64,000 nucleotides of DNA from Desulfobacter curvatus DSM 3379 (GTDB lineage: Bacteria; Desulfobacterota; Desulfobacteria; Desulfobacterales; Desulfobacteraceae), in contig NZ_KB892901.1 in assembly GCF_000373985.1 (NCBI RefSeq), forward strand, positions 82,807-146,806, given 5' to 3'. This document shows, one piece after another, positions 53,400-62,047 of this stretch; positions within the stretch are counted from its first letter, which is position 1, and each line of letters begins with the position of its first letter. The notes below the pieces were generated by a model, which saw only the letters and a program-made list of their open reading frames with translations, had not been told where the DNA came from and searched no databases. The position numbers and the translations under genes are program-made.

Positions 53400-54014
53400 A
53401 TGATTGACAGCGAAATTAAAGAAGCATTGGCAGAATTGATCAATATTTCATATGGTTCCGCCACGGCGGCAATTGCAGATCTATTTGACAGCTTTGCCCG
53501 ATTGAAGGTTCCCGGAATTCAGATCGTTTCTGTTGGAGATGTCGAATATGTAGTCCTCGGTAAAATCGATAATGAAGCAAACCTATACATTACCACACAG
53601 ATGTTTAAGGGCGCTTTTGAAGGAGAAATCCTTTTTGTCATAGACCAGCAAAGTGCTTATAATATGCAAAACATAATTTGTCTGCTGGAAGGAGTATGCA
53701 CAGACCAGAAAGAAGATGATACAGAAACCCGGCAGAGTATCATGGAAATTGCCAATATACTGGGAGTTTCTTGTATTGGTAAACTGGCCGAGCTTTTAGA
53801 TTCGGTCGTCTCGTTTTTACCGCCCAGCATCGAATTAAATAACCGGCTACTTATAGCCCAGGAAAAAGTTGGCTATAGTAAGGTGCTTATTATTTCCACC
53901 CTCCTGGAGTTCGAGAAGGAGCAGATCACCGGTCATCTGTTCATTCTGTTCGATGATGAAATGTTTATCTGGCTAAAGAAAAGCCTATATGCGTTCATAG
54001 AGGAGAATACGTGA
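53400..54014 (+). CDS. CheC/CheX-type phosphatase
   Basis: 204 residues from the ATG at 53400 (GAAGGA upstream; the ATG at 53370 overlaps the CheY-like gene). Two CheC-type helices: EALAELINISYGSATAAIADLF near the start and RQSIMEIANILGVSCIGKLAELL in the middle, each with the ExxN catalytic pair that dephosphorylates CheY-type regulators. It presumably acts on the neighbouring receiver. The 3' end overlaps the cyclase gene by 4 bp. Confidence 0.87.
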   Translation: MIDSEIKEALAELINISYGSATAAIADLFDSFARLKVPGIQIVSVGDVEYVVLGKIDNEANLYITTQMFKGAFEGEILFVIDQQSAYNMQNIICLLEGVCTDQKEDDTETRQSIMEIANILGVSCIGKLAELLDSVVSFLPPSIELNNRLLIAQEKVGYSKVLIISTLLEFEKEQITGHLFILFDDEMFIWLKKSLYAFIEENT

Positions 54015-54940
54015 CCTTTGTAAAAACTGACATTCTTGATGCTCTGGAAAATGGGGTTATCATTACAGATCAGGATTTGAAGTTACTGTTCTGGAATAGA
54101 TGGCTGTCCGTTCGTACAGGAATCAGTCAAAAAAAAGCACAAGGAAAGCGCTTGCCAGAATTGTTTCCAGATACTTCATTTTCCATCCTAAAACGTAAAA
54201 TCCGTATCGCGTTCACTCTAAAATCCCCATCTTTCATGAACGCATCCGTGGAAAAATACGTTATTCCAATCAAACTGAAAAAAATTACGAAATCTATTTT
54301 TCGTTTCATGCGCCAGGATTGCGTTATCAATACTCTGGATGACACCCAAGTTGCCATTCTGATATATGATGCCACTCCATTACTGGAAGCAAATGCAATT
54401 ATTGAGACTCAACTCAAGATAGAGGAAAAACAGGCGCGCACGGACGGTCTTACCCAATGCTACAACAAAACAATGTTTAATAAGCTTCTCTCTATAGAAA
54501 TAAAAAAAGGAAACTGTCATGGCTACACCTTTTCCATAATTATTTTAGACATTGATAATTTTAAGTCAGTGAATGATACTTTTGGACATTTGGTAGGGGA
54601 TTCTGTTCTTAAACAGGTAGCAACCATTTGCTCTAAGAACATCAGGAAAGGAGATGTATTTGCCAGATGGGGTGGAGAAGAGTTTTGTATTCTACTTTCT
54701 CAAACCACGTTAAAAAATGCGATTGCCGTAGCAGACAAGCTCAGGCGGATTGTGGACGCCCACGATTTTGGAGAAGCAGGTCGTCAGCAATGCAGTTTTG
54801 GTGTGGCTGAATATCCCAAGAATAACCAGCAAGCGACTCTGGTTCGCCAAGCTGATGAAGCTTTATACCATGCCAAACACAATGGAAAAAATCGGGTGGC
54901 TGCATATCTGGACAACCGAAATTTTACCCTAACGCCTTGA
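54011..54940 (+). CDS. PAS-GGDEF diguanylate cyclase
   Basis: 309 residues from a GTG that overlaps the CheC stop (GTGA). PAS-like sensor about 1-115 (ALENGVIITDQDLKLLFWNRWLSVRTG), then a GGDEF domain with DIDNFKSVNDTFGHLVGD, the inhibitory RxxD site (RKGD) five residues before the active-site GGEEF, and FGVAEYP. It makes cyclic-di-GMP and is likely feedback inhibited. The coupled CheY-CheC genes suggest phosphorylation-dependent control of c-di-GMP output. Confidence 0.92.
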   Translation: MTFVKTDILDALENGVIITDQDLKLLFWNRWLSVRTGISQKKAQGKRLPELFPDTSFSILKRKIRIAFTLKSPSFMNASVEKYVIPIKLKKITKSIFRFMRQDCVINTLDDTQVAILIYDATPLLEANAIIETQLKIEEKQARTDGLTQCYNKTMFNKLLSIEIKKGNCHGYTFSIIILDIDNFKSVNDTFGHLVGDSVLKQVATICSKNIRKGDVFARWGGEEFCILLSQTTLKNAIAVADKLRRIVDAHDFGEAGRQQCSFGVAEYPKNNQQATLVRQADEALYHAKHNGKNRVAAYLDNRNFTLTP

Positions 54941-55104
54941 TCGCTAATCAAAATATAAATTTAGGTTTATAAGGAGGACACAAGATACGATAAGATAAAG
55001 CTAATTTCTGGGATTTTTTTTAAGTAAAAGCAAACCCAACAATTTGTCTATGATTGTGGCTGATAAGCCTTTATCCATGTGGCGTTCGATACTTTTGTTA
55101 AAGC

Positions 55105-58026
55105 TCAGTGAAATTTTTCCGTATACCGGCACCCTGTTCTCCCAAAGTTGGAGCAGCCAAGAAACCGACCATATTTACCATTTCGTTCAGTTAAAACCCC
55201 ATCAGAACAATTTTTGCATGCTTTAGCTGTATAATCACATTCCGGATTTATACAGTGATAATACGATCCCTCTTTAACCATGGGCGCTTTATTACAGACG
55301 TTACATGTAAGGGCTTTATAGGCACAGAAAGGATAATTACCACAACCAAAGAAGAAGCTGCCATCACGCATAACACGCATGGTAATTTTACCTGCTTTAC
55401 AAACAGGGCAAGTACCATAGTCTGGTGGTGCGGTCTCCGCTCCTTTGGTCATAAATGCATCAAAATGATATTTACCTTTGTTCCCAATAATTTCTTTTAT
55501 GAAAGCAGACCGGGCATCAACGTCATATAAAACGAATGTATGCTTTTTTGTTCTGGTTAATGCTACATAAAAAAGCCGTCTTTCTTCAGCAAAACGGTAA
55601 GGTTCTTCGGACGGCAAAACCAAATCCAGCAACGAATCATCATTTATTTTTGACGGGAATCCATATTTGGCATTATTAACATCCACCACAATAACAAAAT
55701 CAGCCTCCTTTCCCTTACTCCCATGGACTGTCTCAAATAAGATGCTATATTCTGGATACTGGTTTTTAAAATTCTCAAAATGTTCTGGTTTGGTAAATCC
55801 ATATCGGCCAAGGATATACACTGTCGCAGGATCGGGATGTATCTCCCTTATTTGCTCCAGACATTGTAGCACGGCGTTGCCTTTATCCTGATAATAACCC
55901 ACAAGGGTAATTCCATTTCCGGATATAGTGCTATGTGCCGTGATCGCCTTTTCAAGTTGTGCCGGGTTCTCCATTATAAACGTTTTCGAGAAGGCGTTGA
56001 CTTTATCGTTGTATCTGAAAGTTTTATCCAACAGGACCTTTTCTGTATGACCAAAATACTGGTCAAACTTCCCTGTATAACTGATGTCTGATCCGCTGAA
56101 CCTGTAGATACTCTGCCAGTCATCCCCTACGCAGGTTAAAATCGTATCCTCCCCTTTATTTACAAGGGCTTTAACCAGATCTGCCCGGATAGCCGATATA
56201 TCCTGAAACTCATCCACCAAGATGTATTTAAACCTGGGTTTATATTGTCCAGACTGAACACAATCCGTTGCCTTCCTGATCATATCGCTGAAATCAACAC
56301 TATTGGTTCTGTTCAATTCTTTGGTATATGCAGAAAGTATCGGCTCAAAGATATCCAAAAAGGCATGACACCGAGTTTTTTCCCGATTCTGATTGGCCTT
56401 TTTCCTTACTAACTCGAAAGAAAGCCCAGACTGTTTGAATAAATCTAAAAAGTTAACAATGAGCCTGGTGAGTTCAGTGGCTTTTTTCTCTTCTTTTATT
56501 TCATGCAATAATGACAAAAGTTGTTCAAATGACATGGGGGAAAACCGAACCCCCAACACCTCAAGCTTTGAGAATAAGTCGTCTGTAAGTGTTCCTTCCT
56601 GCATCTGGTAGCTGAATGTTTCTACAAGGATGGTACCACGCTCTCTATGCAGGCGTCTTTTCCACTCCATGTCAACTTCGTATGTAAATTGGTCAACGAA
56701 TGGCGCGGTATTACCATTCCGATCCACTCCGAAATGTTCAATGTAAATGTCGTATTCCGGTAGATAAAAATCAGGATGATATTGGGTTTTAACAGAAGTC
56801 GCAGTATCATATTTATAAGGAGCTTCGTATTGATATTCGATTCCGTTGACGAATAGGAAGTCGGCAATGACAACCTCTTCAAAACTTTTGAGTTGCTCTT
56901 GTTTTAAAGATGTCATCCCATTTCTTTTTTGTGCCCATTGAAGTCGGGATTTAAGGGATCTAACGTCTCCATCCTTCATGGCGGCAAAGTACTCACCCTG
57001 TTCTCCATAATCGAATTCATTTTTATACGGAATCAAGTGAGTAACGAAATAATCAATCACCCGCTGGTTGTAGGTGGAATCTTTCTGAGTCAGTTCTGTA
57101 ACGATCCGGTTGATTAACGCATAGAATTCAGCAGAATCTTCTTGGAATTTACTAACCGATGGCTTTTTACCGGTTGCCGAGCCAATGATATCCAGCCCCA
57201 GTTTGTGAAAGGTGCTGGCTTTAACCCCTTCGATGTCCGGCAGTTTTTCTTTGATCCGTTCGTCTGTTTCTTTGCTGGCTTTCCGCCCATATGCCAGGAT
57301 CAATATTTCATGTGGTTTTGCAAAACCAGATTTAATAAGATAGCCTGTTTTCGCGATGATAACGGAAGTTTTTCCTGAGCCCGCGCCAGCTAATACCAGA
57401 TTATTATCTTCATTGACAACACATGCTTTCCGCTGGCTTTCCGTTAATGGATTGTTTTCAACTGAATCAAAAAAATCACCGTATTTCTGTAGTTCACTGG
57501 TTATGAACTTTTGATTTTCATCCTCTCGAAGGGTATGGGATTGCGATGCCAATAAAATGAATTCTCGGGCTTGTTTGCCCTCGCTCTCTGGGAGGTTCTC
57601 AAGCGCAAAATCATTATCCAAGTTCTGATAGATCTTTTCGCTTTTCTGTTTCCATTTTTCTATGGCACTGTGCCTGACATAGCTTCCGTTGAAAAGATTT
57701 TTAAAAGCCTGATAACTTTGGGATATCTGATCGCAGTATGGAGACAGTACCTGTTGGTGGTAAGCTTGGATGCCGTAAATAATTGAATCAAAAAAATTCG
57801 GTGCATCTTTTTTTCTGACACCAGAAATTTTAAAGGGTCCATTTGTAGAAGAAGGAAATATAATATCTGCCCAGAAAAAACCTTTATCCAATTCCGGCCT
57901 GGCCTTGATCTGGCCATATTCTAATCTCTCTGAACCTGAGATAACAGCATTGTCGGCAATTTTAGATTTATGATCCCATCGGAATGTGAAGAGGCGATAG
58001 AAAAAGCTTAGAGGGATGTCAGTCAT
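55105..58026 (-). CDS. UvrD/HelD-like (helicase IV) helicase with topoisomerase zinc fingers
   Basis: 973 residues, longer than E. coli helicase IV (about 684). N-terminal region about 1-200 (HelD-like), then SF1A motifs LAGAGSGKTSVIIAKTGYL, ILAYGRKASKE, YILVDEFQDIS, CVGDDWQSIYRFSG, TVHGSKGKEADFVIVV and FYVALTRTKKH; an embedded FYLPEYDIYIEHFG segment recalls a nuclease-like insertion. The C-terminus has three to four Cys4 fingers of the topoisomerase I type (CPVCKAGKITMRV, CNVCNKAPMVKEG, CKNCSDGVLTERNGKYGRFLGCSNF). Follows the DUF6794 gene by 3 bp. Role in repair or defence is inferred. Confidence 0.88.
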   Translation of the reverse strand: MTDIPLSFFYRLFTFRWDHKSKIADNAVISGSERLEYGQIKARPELDKGFFWADIIFPSSTNGPFKISGVRKKDAPNFFDSIIYGIQAYHQQVLSPYCDQISQSYQAFKNLFNGSYVRHSAIEKWKQKSEKIYQNLDNDFALENLPESEGKQAREFILLASQSHTLREDENQKFITSELQKYGDFFDSVENNPLTESQRKACVVNEDNNLVLAGAGSGKTSVIIAKTGYLIKSGFAKPHEILILAYGRKASKETDERIKEKLPDIEGVKASTFHKLGLDIIGSATGKKPSVSKFQEDSAEFYALINRIVTELTQKDSTYNQRVIDYFVTHLIPYKNEFDYGEQGEYFAAMKDGDVRSLKSRLQWAQKRNGMTSLKQEQLKSFEEVVIADFLFVNGIEYQYEAPYKYDTATSVKTQYHPDFYLPEYDIYIEHFGVDRNGNTAPFVDQFTYEVDMEWKRRLHRERGTILVETFSYQMQEGTLTDDLFSKLEVLGVRFSPMSFEQLLSLLHEIKEEKKATELTRLIVNFLDLFKQSGLSFELVRKKANQNREKTRCHAFLDIFEPILSAYTKELNRTNSVDFSDMIRKATDCVQSGQYKPRFKYILVDEFQDISAIRADLVKALVNKGEDTILTCVGDDWQSIYRFSGSDISYTGKFDQYFGHTEKVLLDKTFRYNDKVNAFSKTFIMENPAQLEKAITAHSTISGNGITLVGYYQDKGNAVLQCLEQIREIHPDPATVYILGRYGFTKPEHFENFKNQYPEYSILFETVHGSKGKEADFVIVVDVNNAKYGFPSKINDDSLLDLVLPSEEPYRFAEERRLFYVALTRTKKHTFVLYDVDARSAFIKEIIGNKGKYHFDAFMTKGAETAPPDYGTCPVCKAGKITMRVMRDGSFFFGCGNYPFCAYKALTCNVCNKAPMVKEGSYYHCINPECDYTAKACKNCSDGVLTERNGKYGRFLGCSNFGRTGCRYTEKFH

Positions 58027-58029
58027 ATT

Positions 58030-58350
58030 TTATTTATCTTTATCCCAAACGATTTTGGGTGCCGGGTATTCCTGCAACCGTTCCCAAAGAGCCTTAATAA
58101 TGATCCCGGCTGCATCATCAACATGGAGGATAGGATTTTCAGCGATTTTTTTACAGTCTTCCAGAAGTTTTGAATCCTTTTCCCACAAACCGAATTCATT
58201 CCGGATGCCTGCACCAAGTCCTAAGTGGAAATTGATCAATCCATCTTCGCTGGTATTCTGGACCTGACGTTTGGTTTCAAGGGACAGATCCGATAAAAGC
58301 CTGTTCACAGCTTCTGATACTGTGGCAGGGGATTTTTTGTCTTCTATCAT
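58030..58350 (-). CDS. DUF6794-like small protein
   Basis: 106 residues. The central INFHLGLGAGIRNEFGLWEKDSKLLEDC matches what I recall of the DUF6794 family (a conserved hydrophobic-GLW block). Helical otherwise. Overlaps the IHF gene by 4 bp and abuts the helicase gene by 3 bp, so it is the middle gene of a three-gene operon. Function unknown. Confidence 0.6.
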   Translation of the reverse strand: MIEDKKSPATVSEAVNRLLSDLSLETKRQVQNTSEDGLINFHLGLGAGIRNEFGLWEKDSKLLEDCKKIAENPILHVDDAAGIIIKALWERLQEYPAPKIVWDKDK

Positions 58351-58652
58351 TTTGGGGCCACACTATCTATATTCGAATTTATCCGATCCTTCAATTTGCC
58401 AGCAACTTTAAACGTAACAACTCGCCTTCCTTTCAGCATCATGGATTCACCGGTAGCAGGATTTCGTCCTTTCCTTTGTGCTTTCTCTGTAACCTGAAAT
58501 TTACCGAATCCGCTGATCATGACATCTTCACCAGAGGCCAGAGTCGATTTTAAAATTTCCAAGAGGTCTTCAACGGTATCTTTGGTATGGGACGGGGATA
58601 GCTCAAGATCATTTGCAATTTTTTCAATAATGGTTTGTTTAGTCAGGGACAT
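58347..58652 (-). CDS. IHF-alpha/HU-family DNA-bending protein
   Basis: 101 residues from the ATG at 58652 (MSLTKQTIIEKIANDLEL), with GGAGC upstream; the frame to 58760 is a non-family extension. Typical elements: VMISGFGKF, the DNA-intercalating arm GRNPATGE, and RRVVTFKVAGKL. IHF bends DNA and is needed by many tyrosine integrases for excision and integration, so an island-borne copy could assist int. It heads the operon with DUF6794 and the helicase. Confidence 0.92.
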   Translation of the reverse strand: MSLTKQTIIEKIANDLELSPSHTKDTVEDLLEILKSTLASGEDVMISGFGKFQVTEKAQRKGRNPATGESMMLKGRRVVTFKVAGKLKDRINSNIDSVAPK

Positions 58653-58945
58653 GGGGCTCCAATGTTCTGATATGAATATTTGATCTAATGGAATTAGATA
58701 TGGTCTGGGATACTTTTTGTCAAGAACCTTAGAAAGACTTTGAATAATAAGAATAACCAAGATGCAAGACTATCAATCTGATAGGGCCGCACCCCTATTA
58801 TATACAGGGAAGGGGCTCTTTAGAGAGAGATCTCCTGAGAATAACATCGTTGACAAAAAATATTCGAAGAAACGGATATAGCCTGTCGTCAATAAAATTA
58901 TTTGCAACTATATAATATAACAAAATATTTTATATTTTAGTGTTT

Positions 58946-58966
58946 AAAAAAGGCCGTATTACGGCC
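58946..58966 (-). terminator. intrinsic terminator of the RepA-like operon
   Basis: Dyad GGCCGTA/TACGGCC, read on the minus strand as a GC-rich stem followed by TTTTTT. It lies about 210 bp past the stop of the RepA-like gene and upstream of the IHF operon. Confidence 0.65.
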
Positions 58967-59127
58967 CCAATTCATGCGTTAAAGGCCAAAACGCAGACAA
59001 AAATATGCCATAAACAACATGATTCGGTCCATATGTTTTGAGAAAAGGTCATATATATGGATTGTGGTGGGGCTGAGCAACAGCAGTAACGAGGATGTGA
59101 TAAGCAGGGAATACTTTAAAGCAAATA

Positions 59128-59160
59128 CCCCCATTAGACCTTAAACGATCCAATGAGGGG
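59128..59160 (-). terminator. weak hairpin just after the RepA-like gene
   Basis: CCCCCATT (59128-59135) pairs with AATGAGGGG (59152-59160) with a one-base bulge; 14 bp past the stop codon. The U-tract on the minus strand is poor (TATTTG). Confidence 0.35.
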
Positions 59161-59173
59161 ATTTTAATTATGC

Positions 59174-60397
59174 CTATGGCAAGGATTTGGGGCCAGGATA
59201 GACGTAATACTTCGCCCCTTTGCCTGTACCATACATTTTAAGAATCTTCTCATCGCGCAATATTTTGAAATGATCCCTAATATTTGTGTCGGATCTTCCA
59301 GGAAAACGGTAATCAATATCTTTCTTCTGAATAAACCTATCTTCAGGTTCAAGATCGGTGTTCTCCTCTGCTTCCCGAGCAGCCTTGATCATCGCCACTT
59401 GAATTGGGTGCCGCTGGGCTTCTTCCTTGGAAAGAAGATCATCGGATTGACTCTCACTGGCCCCTCCTCCGTGAGGTTCAATTCGGTATTTTATTAGGCC
59501 ATTTTCGTGGTAGAATTCCAATTTGAGCGGCTTGCGTTGACTGCCGTATATGTTTCTTCCCTTTTGGGTATAAATATCCATAATAGTTTCTTCATCCGTA
59601 CAGTAATCAGATTTTACAAGGGATAGCACAACATCTACATCATCGGTTATCTTACCGCTTCCCCTGTGGACGCCATTTTTATTTTCATGATGGATCAGAA
59701 CAACAGAACGACCTTCAAGTGCAAGATCTTTAAAAAAATTTGTAAACACCTTCTTCCAAAGCTCTTGATTATTGACCGCCCTTGAAGAAACAAGTAGATC
59801 AAGGTTATCGAATACAACAAATTCAGCATCCCCGATCATTTCTCGAACCCACGCTTGATCTTCAGGGTTTGAAAGGTCAATATTTTGTTTTTTCTCTAAT
59901 GCTTTCAGGCAATTGTATCGAAAATTGTTTGTAATAGCCTCTTTGTCCAGAAAGTTACCAAACATTTTCTTAAAACGACGCTTAAAGTCCTTTTCAGCCA
60001 TCTCTGCGTCCAAAATGTATGTCTTGCATTGCTTTATAGCTGATATCATCTGACCGATTGAGCGACCGGTTGAAAGCATTAATGCGATAAGCATTGAAAA
60101 CAAAGACTTGCCAACATTCGCCTTGGCTGTTACGAGAGAGACTTCACCTTTTATGAAATAAGGTGAGCCAATGAAATCAGGCTCGTCATCAATGGTATGT
60201 AATTCATCAAAATTTATGGAGCAAGGTGCGTCTTCTTCATCCACTTCAGGTTTGAGATCAAGCCCATGGAGTTCTTTCGCCTTGTTGCGGAACTCTGCCT
60301 CAGCAATGGAGCTCATACGGCTCTTCAGCAAATCTAATGCTGAATCGACAACAACAGGGGGGATATCCCCCCCAAAGCTTTGGTTAGTTATAGCCAT
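59174..60397 (-). CDS. RepA-like AAA (KaiC/DnaB-fold) replicative helicase
   Basis: 407 residues from the ATG at 60397 (GCGAGGAGA upstream; the frame to 60529 overlaps the preceding gene). AAA_25/RecA-like core: TAKANVGKSLFSMLIAL (Walker A), DAEFVVFDNLDLL (Walker B), SVVLIHHENKNGVHRGSGKI (the RepA His/Arg motif). The C-terminal 80 residues form a winged-helix-like domain (KDIDYRFPGRSDTNIRDHFKILRDEKILK). This resembles RSF1010 RepA-type hexameric helicases of plasmids and islands. Coupled (16-bp gap) to an unknown upstream gene. Confidence 0.82.
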   Translation of the reverse strand: MAITNQSFGGDIPPVVVDSALDLLKSRMSSIAEAEFRNKAKELHGLDLKPEVDEEDAPCSINFDELHTIDDEPDFIGSPYFIKGEVSLVTAKANVGKSLFSMLIALMLSTGRSIGQMISAIKQCKTYILDAEMAEKDFKRRFKKMFGNFLDKEAITNNFRYNCLKALEKKQNIDLSNPEDQAWVREMIGDAEFVVFDNLDLLVSSRAVNNQELWKKVFTNFFKDLALEGRSVVLIHHENKNGVHRGSGKITDDVDVVLSLVKSDYCTDEETIMDIYTQKGRNIYGSQRKPLKLEFYHENGLIKYRIEPHGGGASESQSDDLLSKEEAQRHPIQVAMIKAAREAEENTDLEPEDRFIQKKDIDYRFPGRSDTNIRDHFKILRDEKILKMYGTGKGAKYYVYPGPKSLP

Positions 60398-60413
60398 CGT
60401 TTGTCTCCTCGCT

Positions 60414-61445
60414 TTATTTATAATATTCGTATAATTGCAATTCTGTTCCCATCTCCTGGAAGATCTGAAGCAGATAGGCCCCAATCCTGAAAGAATCCTG
60501 GTTTTGTGGATTGAAAAGATACTTAACAACTCGGCCCTTCAGAAAAGTCCATGTCAATTTGAAGGCAAATGACGGGTCTCCCGCCCAGGTCCCTACTGTC
60601 TGGTAAGTATTTGAATCGTCAGCGTTCCGGATATCATCGTGGATATGGATTTCTTTTCCGTCATATGCCTTGATAAGGTGTTTATTGTAAATTCTATAAA
60701 TAGAGGGCGGAGCGATGAATTCCCATCTATTTCCCCCATGATGATGATGATCATCCTGCTGCAGAGTTAAAAACAGACGTAAAGGTCCCCCAGCCATCTC
60801 CCATTCCAGCAGAAAAAGCGATGGGCAGCCGTTTGCATTATGGAAACAATATCTTCTATTCGCAGTCCCCAACATGCTTATAACGATGGATGGACGACCT
60901 CCATTTGGATATGCATGTGGATATCTGATAAAGCTGTACCCCTCCCATTTTTCCACCTGAGAAGTATTCCTTGTTGTAAAATCGATACCAATAACTCCGG
61001 CAACGGACTCAAGTGCATCAAGGTCAGATCCTCCCCTGATAACTCTCACCAGAGAAAGTAAGTCTGACCCAACAATTCCATTGTTAGCAGTTTTCCAAGA
61101 GCCTTTGCTATATGGAGGATACGATGTATCTGTGAGGTTGAACAAATAATGTGAGTCCCAACAAGACCATTCATTGCTTTGACAGTTGGTTAAAGTGTTT
61201 TTTAACACCTTTGCGGTATTTGCCTTTGACTGGAAAAAAAAATTCATTAGAGATTTAAAAATATCTGACGAGGGTACGTCAGGGTGTTTGTGAATCAGAT
61301 ACTGCAAACACTCAGCATAATTGCACGGGGGTATCAGAGCTGATACCTGAAAATTGTAGAAAGGCAAACAACAATTTGTTTGAGTGTCTATGACCAAGCA
61401 ATTCTGGATTCTTGCTGCGTCATCATTGTTGTTAAAAAAAGACAT
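60414..61445 (-). CDS. unknown protein upstream of the RepA-like helicase
   Basis: 343 residues, with AGAGGG before the ATG. Rich in Asn, Tyr, His and Trp; includes QQDDHHHHGGNRWEFI and LLSLVRVIRGGSDLDALESVAGVIGIDF, the latter weakly like the region after the zinc finger in DnaG-type primases. Its place directly upstream of a replicative helicase gene makes a primase or initiator role attractive, but no primase motif (zinc CHC2 or TOPRIM) can be shown. First gene inside the right end of the island, reading away from attR. Confidence 0.6.
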   Translation of the reverse strand: MSFFNNNDDAARIQNCLVIDTQTNCCLPFYNFQVSALIPPCNYAECLQYLIHKHPDVPSSDIFKSLMNFFFQSKANTAKVLKNTLTNCQSNEWSCWDSHYLFNLTDTSYPPYSKGSWKTANNGIVGSDLLSLVRVIRGGSDLDALESVAGVIGIDFTTRNTSQVEKWEGYSFIRYPHAYPNGGRPSIVISMLGTANRRYCFHNANGCPSLFLLEWEMAGGPLRLFLTLQQDDHHHHGGNRWEFIAPPSIYRIYNKHLIKAYDGKEIHIHDDIRNADDSNTYQTVGTWAGDPSFAFKLTWTFLKGRVVKYLFNPQNQDSFRIGAYLLQIFQEMGTELQLYEYYK

Positions 61446-62013
61446 GTTTTTTCCCTCTTTTTACAAAAATTAATAACGTATTGGCTTACCAATCCAATAC
61501 CGAATTCAAATGACACATCATTTGAAAATAAAAAGACTTCTGAGACCTTACTATTTCGTTGGGGACCACGCCAACGCACGGAACAAATTTGATAGGTGAT
61601 ATTGAAAATATATTCTTATAGAGCTATAATTATAATTTATTTTAAATAAATAAAATCATATCTGAAGAGTTTTCCCGATGCCGATAAAGAATATTTGCTA
61701 AATAAGTAGCTTTTATAAATTTTAAGCTTAATACAATTGAGAGATCTTTGTAACCAAACTAATTTAAATTCATAATCAATCGGGACAATAGCCAAAATGA
61801 CCTAAACAGCTCAGGTAGAAGAGGGGTTATTGTCGGAGAGGGCAGAATTGGATTTAATTTTCACAGGACTTTCACCAAACTTTCACCATATAATTCAAAC
61901 TTGGATGGATTATGGTGGACTTTCACGGACTTTCACCAGAGTGAAAAACAAGGTTTATGTTTAAAATTATTATTAATTACGGCAAGTTGCAGAATGGTTA
62001 TTTAAAACAGCCT
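61446..62013. other. 568-bp right-end region of the island, no gene
   Basis: Very AT-rich; holds the promoter of the 60414-61445 gene and the cluster of integrase arm-type repeats (61868-61938). A 70-codon frame at 61380-61592 is a shadow. Immediately precedes attR. Confidence 0.55.
61868..61938 (+). promoter_or_regulatory. candidate integrase arm-type sites beside attR
   Basis: ACTTTCACCA at 61868-61877, 61879-61888 and 61929-61938, plus ACTTTCACGG at 61919-61928. The pairs are 11 and 10 bp apart, one helical turn. An inverted partial copy follows (GAGTGAAAAA). The same decamer flanks attL at 11305-11325. Two pairs at attR and one pair at attL make an asymmetric arm set like lambda P and P' arms. 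Confidence 0.7.
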
Positions 62014-62047
62014 GTGGGTTCGATTCCCATGTGCTTCCGCCAATTTT
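62014..62047 (+). other. attR: 34-bp repeat of the selC 3' end
   Basis: Identical over 34 bp to 11232-11265, including the T-arm, acceptor 3' strand and CCA of tRNA-Sec. The upstream sequence does not continue the tRNA, so this is the repeat copy and not a second gene. Confidence 0.95.

Larger units (their letters stand above)
58653..59173. other. 521-bp gene-free region with terminators
   Basis: Holds the promoter of the IHF operon (leftward) and the end of the RepA-like operon. No supported gene. Contains the GGCCGTA hairpin terminator at 58946-58966 and a weaker hairpin near 59128-59160. Confidence 0.5.
11232..62047. mobile_element. integrative genomic island in selC (about 50.8 kb)
   Basis: It is bounded by the 34-bp repeats 11232-11265 and 62014-62047, with a tyrosine integrase and an HTH excisionase-like gene just inside attL. 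Base composition changes abruptly from the GC-rich host flank to AT-rich DNA at the junction. Contents: a recombination/AAA+/VWA operon, restriction and Gabija defence genes, signalling genes, helicases and a RepA-like module. I found no relaxase, type IV coupling or secretion genes, and no phage structural genes, so self-transfer is not supported. It resembles the recombination core of SXT-like elements without their conjugation machinery. Confidence 0.93.

Noticed and set aside
53027..54014. Part of a full chemotaxis operon
   Set aside because: No cheA, cheW or receptor genes nearby; only the receiver and CheC with a cyclase.
62014..62042. Second selC tRNA gene
   Set aside because: Only the 3' 29 nt of the tRNA are present; the 5' half and anticodon arm are missing, so this is the attR copy.
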